A stretch of DNA of 64,000 nucleotides from Bolinopsis microptera (lineage: Eukaryota > Ctenophora > Tentaculata > Lobata > Bolinopsidae): contig NC_087073.1 in assembly GCF_026151205.1 (NCBI RefSeq), positions 6,283,001 to 6,347,000 of the forward strand, written 5' to 3'. The notes under the pieces were generated by a model that saw only the letters and a program-made list of their open reading frames with translations, was not told where the DNA came from and ran no database searches. Below, one piece after another: positions 45,569 through 62,499 of the stretch; position 1 is the first letter of the stretch; the number at the start of each line of letters is the position of its first letter. The position numbers and the translations under genes were made by a program.

Positions 45569-48500
45569 CTGAGCAAGTTTGAGCGTGTCCTCAATGTCCC
45601 CTCTAGATGCGCCCTCATCAATACTGAGCCCTACTGCACCGTACTGCTCAGCTACAGAGTGATAGGGTGTCTTCTTGTTTAGCGTGGACCCCACATCACT
45701 ACCCAACATGGTACTCTGATCCCGCTCTATCTGACCCCATGATCCGTTGTTACCTAGTTAGTAGTTAGGGTTGTTACTTAGTTGTTGTTACCTAGTTCGG
45801 GTTGTTACTTAGTTGTTGTTACATAGTTAAGGTTGTTACTTAGTTGTTGTTACCTAGTTAGGGTTGTTACTTAGTTGTTGTTACCTAGTTAGGGTTGTTA
45901 CTTAGTTGTTGTTACCTAGTTAGGGTTGTTGCTTAGTTGTTGTTACTTAGTTAGGGTTGTTACCTAGTTAGGGTTGTTGCTTAGTTGTTGTTACCTAGTT
46001 AGGGTTGTTACTTAGTTGTTGTTACATAGTTAGGGTTGTTACTTAGTTGTTGTTACCTAGTTAGGGTTGTTACTTAGTTGTTGTTACTTAGTTAGGGTTG
46101 TTACTTAGTTGTTGTTACCTAGTTAGGGTTGTTACTTAGTTGTTGTTACATAGTTAGGGTTGTTACTTAGTTGTTGTTACCTAGTTAGGGTTGTTGCTTA
46201 GTTGTTGTTACTTAGTTAAGGTTGTTACTTAGGTGTTGTTACTTAGTTAGGGTTGTTACTTAGTTGTTGTTACCTAGTTAGGGTTGTTGCTTAGTTGTTG
46301 TTACTTAGTTAGGGTTGTTACTTAGTTGTTGTTACCTAGTTAGGGTTGTTGCTTAGTTGTTGTTACCTAGTTAGGGTTGTTACTTAGTTGTTGTTACATA
46401 GTTAGGGTTGTTACTTAGTTGTTGTTACCTAGTTAGGGTTGTTACTTAGTTAATAGTTGTTGTTACCTAGTTAGACTTGTTACTTAGTTGTTGTTACCTA
46501 GTTAGGGTTGTTGCTTAGTTGTTGTTACATAGTTAGGGTTATTACTTAGTTGTTGTTACCTAGTTAGGGTTGTTACTTAGTTGTTGTTACCTAGTTAGAG
46601 TTGTTACTAAATACTTGAGTGGACAATAACATTGTAACACTGGTCATTGTGAACTATCAAATTTAGAGAAGGCCATTTTAACATGAAACTAACCAACGAT
46701 AGCGATGAAGGGGAGATCGTGTGTGACAGCACGTTCAATTTCAGCTATACTGTAAGTACAACTACCGTCACCCCATAGCACCCAAACCTCCGAGTTAGGC
46801 TTCACCGCCTTCACGCCTGGTAAGTGGCACATTGGAAATTAATGGAGAAGAAATCATAATAGATATGTTGAAGTTATAATGGTAAAAAGCAGTTACAGGC
46901 CAGACAGTCGGACCACAATTGATGAAAATAACTTACCCAGTGCAAAGCCTCCTCCTACACCGAGAGTACCGTAAGCTCCAGGATCTAACCAACTCAGTGG
47001 TTTCTTAGGTCTTAGTATTCGGGATGCTGTTCCAACAAAGTCACCACCGTCCCCTACAAAATAAGTTAGATATTATTAGGAATAAATACGCGCGTGAGAC
47101 GACTCATTGTCGATATATAACATTTCCAGTTCACTCTGTTCATCATGACAAGTTGAAATGTGCGATACAGTTGACAAGACGTGTAGAACATAGAAAAGAT
47201 GTAATTAATCGCAAAAGTGGAAATAGTTTAATCAAACTTTGAATTCAACATTCTAGAAGGTGCTATAAGAATCAGTTTTATCGACAACACTCCCTAAACA
47301 ACCTGCTCCGGTGCTCCCATACTTATCAATAAAAACATCATTGTAAATTAAAAACTAAAAAGCAATCACACTGGTCGAGTTTAACATACCTATAAGAATA
47401 GATTTGTCGGTTAAGACAGTGTCCAGGATTTCAAATAGTTGGACGGGGTTGATGCCTCCTTCCAGTTCCTTACTGCTTTCTGACCTGTGCAGATTATAAT
47501 ATATTAGTGATCACTGGATCTAGCTACAGGTGGGAACCATATTTGAACGAGGCAAGAACGAGGCAAGAAAACCGATTTGCAAACTCTAAAAAATGTTTTT
47601 ACTTTCCCTTCGCGACTCAAATTAAACAATAGACAAAAACAGAGAAAAATAAATTCAATAAATAAGCTCCAAGGTCCAGTAAAAAGCACACTATAAAATA
47701 ACTCACAACATCTTGGCCTCCTCGCCCTTCTCCCGCTCTGCAAGGTGCAGTAACCAGTCAGGGCAGGTAGCTGTACCAACCCTCGTCACTATACACTCCA
47801 GAATTTCTCCCTCCATCTGGAGCTTCGCTGACCAGAATATTCGGTGGTTCAGGGAGAGCTGGTTGTCGGATCGGTTTATAGCCACCACCTGGGCAGAGGG
47901 TTTAGAGTACCATGGTTACTAAACAGACAAGGCATGGTTACTATGGTTACCATGGTATATATAATATATATTTTTGCTATATAATATAGCAAAAATTTGA
48001 CTTTCGGACGAATTTAACTATAAATAATCGAAATTTCGCCGAAATAATGTTGTCCGAATAAAGAGCTTATATTGTCATTAAGCATAATAGTCTACAGACT
48101 ACAGTTACACTGGTACGGCTTGATCTGAGATTGTCGGGTATTAGGAGTATTGCTTTATTGCTTTTGAAACCGGGCTTAGACTAGCTTTATCACTGAAACA
48201 GTCTAGATACCAAGTTGATTATAACATACTTTTTTCATGTTATAAATCATGTAGTATCTAAACAAACCATCAACTCAACAAATTATAATAAGATTTCGTA
48301 CGTACCAGAGCTTTTCTACCTAAAGATCTGCCATAATCCAGCCTAAAATCACAAACTGCTCCTGCCAATATGATCAGATCTGCTTCTTTGAGGGCAGCTT
48401 TTCTGGCTTGTCTGAAGAAGAGCGGATCATCCGCACCCAGCAACCCACGTGACATTCCCCCTGTCACAATGTGTTTATCAGATTTTCTAACGGTGTAGTA

Positions 48501-50683
48501 AAATTTATACATGAATCATGATCGTACCCCAATAATTTTACGGAATGAAAAGCACTATTTGGATGTGCTGCCTCAATCATTAATCATTTTCGAGAAGATT
48601 ACAGAAACAATTAAAAACAACTGAATAGTTATCAACTCATTATAATTACCGAGAAAAGCGGGTATTTTGCAGTCCCTGATGGCTGATGCCAATCTGTCAG
48701 CGTGGATTGCTCCACCGGGTAGCATAGCCTGACTCCCAATAACCATGACTGGCCTTTTGGCGGCTGTTATCAGCTTACCCAGTTTCTTTATTGAGTATGG
48801 GTTCGGTTTAACTTTCTGAACCTGGTCAGTTTGTAGTGTTAGTTATGATGTAATAATGTTTCACGAAACGTATTGATGCACGATAACAGTGATCAGTCAG
48901 CAGCTTACTCACAACTTCTCATGTTAACGCAGATTCATTCAAAGATTAAAAATACTCAGAGGTGCAATTTCATACCGGCATGGGATCTACAGGGTGAGTT
49001 TTAACTCCGGCAAATATAGCGTCCACAGCCCATGAGATGTAACGTTGAGATAAACCCTTTGCTTTCCCTTTCACTCCCGACATCTCCTTAACTGTAAGAA
49101 AAACTGATAAATCATCAAATCAACAAATGATCTATAAAACAGGAGCCGAGAGGATCATCCTCTGAAGATGGGGAATTAAAGCTTTTCTACCTTTTATAAT
49201 TAGACGACCATAATTCCATCCATGTACCTATAGTTTATTATCTTGCATAAGAAGAGGGATTCCCAAATCGAATCCCTGAAATAACAACAAGAATCCCACC
49301 TAACTGATAAGGATACAGCAGGTCAACAGGGAGCTCCAACATGACTGGGCCCGGAACATCGCTCTGAGCGATCCACAGTGCTTCTGTTACTTTGTCCTGG
49401 AGGTCCCGGAGACGGGTAACTCTTATTGTGTCCTTGCAGATAGAGGAGAAAACGGAGGTTTGGTCAACGTCTTGTAGCGCTCCTGGGATAAAAGGCCCGT
49501 GTGAAACAGTGGTACCGTGTAGTGGTGTGGTACTGAGTAGTGGTACCGTGCAGTGGTATCGTGTGAAACAGTGGTACCGTCAACCGTGTACTGTGTAGAC
49601 CAAGACTGTAGCGGTATCGTGGCACAATGTTAATAATCATAATCAATAATCTACGACATATTAACCTTGTGTCTAACATTATTTAGAAACGAATCTTGAA
49701 GAAAAGTTATAGAAATATGAACAATAATAGTAGATGGAAGGTTGTCCTAACCTCTGCCCTTGAGTAAAGTGGGAGCAGCCCCACCAATCAGCAACACAGC
49801 TGTCTCTGCCATCTGAGCGTTCTTAATCGCAGTAACCGTGTTAGTCAGCCCCGGTCCAGCCGTCACCACACAAACACCCGGTTTACCAGATAACCGACAC
49901 GCGGCATCAGCAGCAAACGCGGCACTCGCTTCATGCCGTGTGTCGATAACTCTTACTCCGGCTGTTTGGCAGCCGGTTAAAATGGGGGATATGTGACCAC
50001 CTGTCAGTGTAAACACCTGTAAAGTAACATAGAGTAATTAATTGAAAAGCATTAATAAAGTAATATTAAGTAACATAAAGTAACATAAAGTAACATAATG
50101 TAACATAAAGTAACATAAAGTAACATTAAGTAACATAAAGTAACATAAAGTACAACATAAAGTAACATAATGTAACATAATGTAACATAATGTTACATAA
50201 TGTAACATAATGTAACATAATGTTACATAATGTAACATAATGTTACATAAAGTAACATAAAATAAGTATATTGCGTTTATGAACCTTTAATGGAATTGTT
50301 CTTTAGCAAAGTTTTAAAGTTTAAATTCAAATCGTTCGAATTTTTATTGGTAACAATGGAGGTTGGGGACTGGGGAGGATATTTAAATCTGTTTTGACGT
50401 GACAACGGTTAACTTTAATCAGCTTGAAGTTGCAACCAAGCTTCAATTTGAAGCTTGGTCATTAAGAATGAAAATATTATCAGTTTCGTGCAATAGAATT
50501 TAAAACTCTTAAGAACAGTACCTGGTAAATGCCGTGTTGTTTCAGAGTGTTAGCCACGATATCTCCGCCATGATACGGACAATTAGGATCTAATTTGTAG
50601 AATAATCTGTCCACGTTCAGAACACGACGGACCGGTGTCAGAGCTTTCCACACCGTCATGAATTTACTTTTATGTAACATCAT
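45569..50683 (-). CDS. ILVBL: ILVBL/HACL2, acetolactate-synthase-like 2-hydroxyacyl-CoA lyase, 3' end missing
   Basis: Eleven exons on the minus strand: 50683-50522, 50016-49752, 49482-49300, 49091-48976, 48821-48650, 48460-48306, 47888-47707, 47484-47390, 47053-46937, 46816-46694 and 45753-45569. They give 585 residues, all phases consistent. It is a thiamine-diphosphate enzyme; the human orthologue is an ER 2-hydroxyacyl-CoA lyase in fatty-acid alpha-oxidation. The catalytic Glu is E83 in [23 protein letters not shown] and [12 protein letters not shown] follow the human protein closely. The cofactor motif is GDG (498-500) to NN (525-526). The last ~30-40 residues (human ends near RTDFRDGSIAV) were not found. 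Human ILVBL has an N-terminal membrane segment; this first exon lacks one. An AG acceptor-like site just upstream (about 50690) allows a further 5' exon, so the start is uncertain. Confidence 0.93.
45755..46610. repeat. Minisatellite, ~31-bp unit, about 27 copies
   Basis: The unit TTGTTACTTAGTTGTTGTTA followed by CCTAGTTAGGG repeats head to tail with small variants (ACATAG, GCTTAG). It lies in the ILVBL intron between exons 10 and 11 and touches the exon 11 acceptor. Confidence 0.95.
47973..47997. repeat. Small AT palindrome in ILVBL intron
   Basis: TTTTTGCTATA pairs with TATAGCAAAAA across a three-base centre. Repeats of ATGGTTAC/TACCATGG lie just before it (47929-47956). Confidence 0.7.
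50050..50268. repeat. Short-unit tandem repeat in ILVBL intron 1
   Basis: A 9-10-base unit (TAACATAAAG / TAACATAATG) repeats more than 20 times between exons 1 and 2. Confidence 0.9.
50435..50459. repeat. Perfect 12-bp palindrome with 1-base loop
   Basis: ACCAAGCTTCAA, a single T, then the exact reverse complement. Confidence 0.85.
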
Positions 50684-50690
50684 GATGCCC

Positions 50691-51400
50691 TGTTACACAA
50701 ATTATTAAGATTGTAGTTGTAAGGACTGGTTTAATGAGTATGGAAAAATCCTTGTTAAATGTCACTTATTAATTAAAAAGGCATGGACAGTAGCAAAATG
50801 GTAGTTTTCACTCGAAATGATTAAGAATGTTTGTAGCAAACTAAAACGTCTGCCTTGTAACCAAACTTTTATAGTTATTTGAGACCCACTTGCACATTTG
50901 AAAATTCCGACGAATAAAAATACAAACTATAAAAATCAATTGCATCGAGGTTTACTTCAATATACATTATCAACTTCATGTCTACACGAAACCAAGATGG
51001 GTCATTTCTTGGTGTTATGATAAATAAATAGAGTGTGATTTAGATTTAGCAACAACTCTAGTAACCATAGTAACCATAGTAACCATCAAAATTCTTATCT
51101 AAAATAAATAACTTATCGTAACATTTACTTAAATAGACGAGATCATAAATATTTCATATTCATCGAAATTTATCAACAATCTCAAGAATCAACAAAAGAT
51201 CAATACTGATCAGTATACAAAAAAAAACTAAACATCTCACAAAATGTTCAGTTTAAAGCGAAATTGAGGGGTCACCCATTTCAATTTTAACAATTCTACT
51301 CCCTAAGAAGATACGTAACAAGATACAGTACATACCAAGATAAATAACAAGCAAATTTAATCAGCTTACAAAAAACGGGAAACGAAACTAAATCTCCTAG
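50691..51400. other. Spacer between ILVBL exon 1 and the PPOX stop
   Basis: AT-rich, with no recognised exon. GTAACCATA repeats three times at about 51061-51083. An upstream ILVBL exon could lie here or beyond PPOX but was not seen. Confidence 0.45.
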
Positions 51401-52935
51401 CTACATGCCCCTTTCACGGCGATACTCCTTCCATTCCTTGTAGTTCGCCATGAAATCAGTTTCTGGTGTAATAATCTCCTCCTCAAGTGCAGGATTGTAA
51501 CCATAATATCTCTCATTCATAATCTCGTGGAGAGGCTCAGTATGATCGATAGCATTTGCTATACAGTCTGGTATACCTGCTCCGCTGTAGGAGTTCCCTA
51601 TCAGTGACAACCGCAGGTTATCCTCCTTGATCAGTCTGAACAAGTGCTTCACTCTGTTTCTGTGTCCCACCGTGTAATGTGGTATACATTTCTCTAGAAT
51701 ATCCACGTGACATTGACTTGGTTCTGCGGTTATTCCTAAGTATTTTTTAATTGTGTCCAGAGCCATAGTTCTGATGAGGTCCCGATCACATGTTTTAGGG
51801 TCGCCAAAATATTTCTCAAACCATTCACCACCAATCATTAAAGATAAACGATTTGATTTGTATTCTGTTGTGTCGTTCTCAGGGAAGATTACTGAATCGA
51901 ATATGATCCCCAAAACTGCTGGGTTTTCGTAGGAAGGTATCAAACAACCAAACGCTTTAAGATCGAATGAAATATCCTTGAATTCTAACGAAACATGAGC
52001 AACGTCTACAAAATTGATTTCTGATAAGCGTTTGCCGATTTCCTCGTCCGGCAGTGCATTAGCGAGTGCAAAAGATGGAATAGCCGAAACTACATGGTCG
52101 AAGTGTCGAGCTTTTCCATCCTTTACTGTAACTGTCACTTCAGGGTTTCTGACTGAAATGTGTTCAACAGGAGAGTTTTCATATATATCAACATTTGAAC
52201 TGTCTCTTAAAATATTGAGGATGGCTCGAGGTAGCTGTTCCATCCCATGTTTGAAATTTAACATTCGCCACCCATCTAATTTAGCTTTCATTGCAAACTC
52301 ATTTTTATTCCCAACAAACTCAGGCACGTTTACCTTGTTATGGTACATGGATTTGATAATGCTCCTCCGTTCATATTCACCCTTAACAAGCTGAGGAAAC
52401 ATAGCTGACACACCCAACGTCCTGGAATCGCTAGCAGAAATACCTCTACACATCGGGTCTGAGATCAAATCTGCTATTTCCCGTCCAAACCGCCTCGTGA
52501 AGAACATGTGTACTGACTCATCATTAGCAGAATACCGTCCTTTAGAGACAAGGTCCTTCACAGCGGCTTTAACAAACGCGCTCATTTTGTCGTGTTTGAT
52601 TGCAGTTGTCAGACTGGATGGTAACGCCACTAACTTACCCTCTAACCCTATATATCTGACCTTTGCAGCAGGATGATCCTTCGTCACACTCAAAACCTGA
52701 GAGTTCAGAGCAATCTCGTCCACTAGTTCTAGCAGCCTGATACCGTTATTTCCCACACACCTCAGTGAATGTGGTCCCAGCTCAAACTTAGCTCCGTTTT
52801 CAGTTCGTCTAGTCTGGATCCAGCCCCCAAATCGAGAGAGGCCTCGTAAAGAGAGACATGAGCAGCGGGGTTCAGGGAGAGATTGTAGGCTGCTACCAGT
52901 CCTGCAATCCCCCCGCCGAGAACTGATATCTTCAT
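51401..52935 (-). CDS. PPOX: Protoporphyrinogen oxidase, single exon, with an apparent 1-base indel
   Basis: The minus strand starts MKISVLGGGIAGLVAAYNL at 52935, the FAD-binding GxGxxG fold (G7, G9, G12). It continues to a stop at 51401 after one frame change. PPOX converts protoporphyrinogen IX to protoporphyrin IX at the inner mitochondrial membrane. Matches to animal PPOX include GWIQTRR, KFELGPHSLR, DHPAAKVRYIG, DPMCRGISA, FGRE, VVSAIPSFALA, PAVLGIIFDSV and IPHYTVGH. The frame break falls at a run of five C (plus strand 52824-52828); six would keep one frame and give about 511 residues. It may be an assembly error or a real mutation. The C-terminus is about 40 residues longer than the human enzyme. 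Absence of introns is unusual (human PPOX has about 13 exons) and suggests a retrocopy. Confidence 0.9.
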
Positions 52936-53653
52936 TGTCTTGTACCCTATGGAGTTAGTTAGCACTTGTTAAATTTGAGTAATTCAGGACATAATAAACT
53001 TGTTAACATAAATTCTGTTCAGGTAGGGTAGTTTATTAATTTGATGCTTCCAAAGAAATGAATATAGCAGTACATTCCCGATGTAAACAATATTAAGGAA
53101 CAAGTCTGAAATTGTATTAAATATGATTAAAAATAATTATAATTAAAAATAAGTATTAACAATTGAACAATACATCGATGTTTCACATAATATATTATCT
53201 TCAAATACAAAAATAAATCACTTTTTAAAAATGAAAAGATTATCGCTTAAGTAATTTAGGAATAAAAATATATTTGAACACAGTTGATAATTTGAGAAAC
53301 AAGAGATTTGCAATAGAACACAAAAACACAAACTCGGATAAAAATGTGGTATCATTCTCATAATTTCACTCAGGTCAACCACTGATCAAGTAGTTAACGG
53401 CCCAAACCAAGGTCATAGACCCAACCACTCATACATTACTCGACGACCTGATGTACAGCCAAAAACTTCATTATCAGGTGAGCCCGCGTAACAAATATCA
53501 GTCAAACATTCCACTCTGTCTCTTTCATCATAACCATATTATTTCAACCCAATCCAGTCGGTAAAATAAGTAGGCTAATCCTCAATGTTGATTGTTGGTA
53601 TGTATGTGATTTTGGAGGGTTCGTCTCAAAACATATGATTCTACTGCAGTCCC
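52936..53653. other. PPOX 5' region and spacer
   Basis: AT-rich DNA with no recognised exon. It should contain the PPOX promoter and the 3' UTR of the lipase-like gene. Confidence 0.45.
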
Positions 53654-55594
53654 TCAGTCATCAGCAGTATCGCTGCCTGCTTCAGATCCTACTGCATCAT
53701 CAGTATCGCTGGCTGCTTCAGATCCTACTGCATCATCAGTATCGCTGGCTGCTTCAGATCCTACTGCATCATCAGTATCGCTGGCTGCTTCAGATCGTAC
53801 TACATCACAAAACTTTACCATCTCGTCAAGCACCTGAACAATTCACAAGTTAGATCTAAAAAGAAATATTGTGCTCATCGAATGGTTGACATCTTTTATT
53901 TATAGACCTATTTCACCCTGTTACAAACCTTGATTGTGCACTCAGGCGTGTCCATGTGGAGGTAGTGTTTAGCTCCTTCGTAAAACAAAAGTTTTGTAGT
54001 TTTGGAGCATCGTTTCGACCATGCGGTTAGATTAGTTTTCTAAAATAGGAAACATTACAAGCAATTTTAATCTACAAAAGCTGTATAGATGGCCACATCT
54101 TCTAGAAAAACAATTTAAACTATATTAAACTATAAACAATTAACCATGATGTCAGACTTTTGATCAGTGCAACACAGTTGTACAGTTACAGTATGTACAG
54201 TTACATACATTAAGAAGCTGATCATCCTGTCCACACTGTATAAGTGTAGGGCAGCTCAGGGGCTCCTCAACCTGCTCCAGATCACCCATAGCTGTCGTTA
54301 CAGCGTGTATTGTGCTGAGACGGGGCCCTTCGTGCCAGATAAACGGGTCACGTGCGTACTTCATTCTTTGATCCTGGGACAGTTTAACTGTTGAAATTAT
54401 TGCCCACAATGGTCTTAAACTCACGTCACTTTTCTGTGACTGCAAGATGCGAATAAAAATGACCCCTGCAGTTTTATATACATATAATTTATGATTGTAG
54501 ATCGTTGAAGATATCGAGGTAAATCTAGAGTGATTTTATAAAGTTACTATTTACCTTGTCGGTAATGAGAAGAGCTGGATCAGTTCCGTTAACAGGACTG
54601 TACGCTAGTGGTAGTACATAGGACAGATACCAGCATACGTTCACTGTACTGGCGTGCTCTTCTAAAAACTGTAAAGGGGAACTTTAGCTTGTTATAATCA
54701 TCATTAGCACAGTATAAAGCTAGGATTACTCGTGAATTGAACCGCTGGACCTTAAAACTCGTACTTATGGATCAGCCAACCTTAAAAGATAAATACCAAG
54801 AATGAAAATCTGAATCAAATTAATGGAATCTAAAAGCACCTTGAAGATAGGACCATGAAGTATCAAACCCTTGACAAAACCAGGGTTTTGTGCGGCTAAG
54901 AGAGCGGCAAGTAACCCACCCACTCCGTGCCCGAACAGTAAGACATTGTCAGTGTCTTGGTACTGGCACTTTACTTCCTCTAAACACTGAAGAGTGTCCG
55001 CAACGTACGTCTGGAAGTAAGGATGTCAATCAACTCTGATCTAAATGATATTTAGCCAGAAAAAAGGACAGGATTTATCTGTTATTTGTACTTTTCGGAG
55101 GCAAAAGTTTACGATTAACGTCCAACAAAATTGAAATATCGCTGATTTCAGGCTAATTTTGGTAACCTGGTAGTTTGAAGTGTGAAGTCTGGTGCCACTG
55201 CTGAGCCCATGTCCGTACTGGTCGTGAGAAGCGACAGTGTAACCAGCCTCCAGGAACCTAGCTGCTATCACATCGTACAGCAAACAGTGCCCTCCTAACT
55301 CGTGTACTATGTATACTATACCTGGTTTATGCGAATTTAAATATTGGTATAATAATATTGATACAATAATATTAGCTTATCTAAGGGTTAATGTCAATCA
55401 AAAAAGAGCAGCAAGCACTTTCTAGTTTTATAGTGAGAATCTTTGAAAAACGATTCATGGTATTTGACTCCTGAGTTGTAATAAACGCAGCCTTCACCTT
55501 TAGGTGCTGTAGATAGAGGCCACAAGCGGACAAACAAGCTTTTGCCCGTAGTATTTGAAATAATCTGTAGTGAATTATCCAAGAGACTTCCCAT
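53654..55594 (-). CDS. Monoglyceride-lipase-like alpha/beta-hydrolase without the nucleophile serine
   Basis: Seven exons on the minus strand: 55594-55498, 55321-55167, 55010-54840, 54668-54555, 54439-54209, 54039-53929 and 53833-53654. They give 352 residues with consistent phases. The fold follows monoglyceride lipase (MGLL/serine aminopeptidase S33): SHDQYGHGLSSGTRLH, then the nucleophile elbow, CGQDDQLLN with the acid D252, and FYEGAKHYLH with the base H281. At the elbow the usual GHSMGG reads GHGVGG, so the serine is Gly113. The oxyanion HGxG region reads HELGG. Hydrolase activity by the standard mechanism is therefore unlikely; a binding or regulatory role is an inference. The C-terminal exon carries four acidic 12-residue repeats of the SEAASDTDDAVG type. 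The protein is not truncated. Confidence 0.88.
53660..53808 (-). repeat. In-frame coding minisatellite, 36-bp unit, about 4 copies
   Basis: The unit encodes SEAASDTDDAVG on the minus strand and makes the C-terminal tail of the lipase-like protein. Two full units are identical, so it expanded recently; the end copy has changed (SEAGSDTADD). Confidence 0.9.
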
Positions 55595-56137
55595 CCTGAA
55601 TAAATCGTCTTTTTAAAAAGGAGGAAAGTTGTTGTAATCGATAAAATGGAGATAACATACAGTTTTATGTAACAGGAAAGGATAGAAAATGGGAAACTAA
55701 AGCGATGAGAGGCATCAATTAGAGAAATAGTCGCATATCAAGGTTCAGTAATTTCGATGGGTATATGTGTCCTAAGATATTTTAAATATATCCAAGTATA
55801 GATATCAAAGTATATATAATAGCATGTCATAATATAGCAGTCAAAATTTGTTACATATAAATATCAAAGTATAAATTACGCCAGGCTACATAGCATAATA
55901 TAAGTTTTACTACATAAAATTGTGCTAAATACGTCTGTTTCTGAACAACGATGTGATAAATAAAGTAACAAAAAATCTGATATGATAGACAATTGCATGG
56001 AAATATATGTACAAAATGCCTGCCCTTTATAATTACAAAGTAATAATACATGATAGTAAAAACGAGTTAACCATAGCTGTGCTCTGTCTTCTGAAATCGG
56101 TCAAAATCCCTACATAACATACTAAGATCTTAGATAA
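55595..56137. other. Spacer between CCDC77 stop and the lipase-like gene start
   Basis: AT-rich, nothing recognised. It should hold the lipase-like gene's promoter and the CCDC77 3' UTR. Confidence 0.5.
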
Positions 56138-62453
<6,316 letters not shown>

Positions 62454-62499
62454 CTGTGATACATTAAAAGTAAGCAGAATTGCACAATATAAACTTTGA

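Noticed and set aside
45755-46610. CRISPR array or interstitial telomere (TTAGGG in each unit)
   Set aside because: Units are contiguous without unique spacers. TTAGGG occurs only once per 31-bp unit, so this is an ordinary intronic minisatellite.
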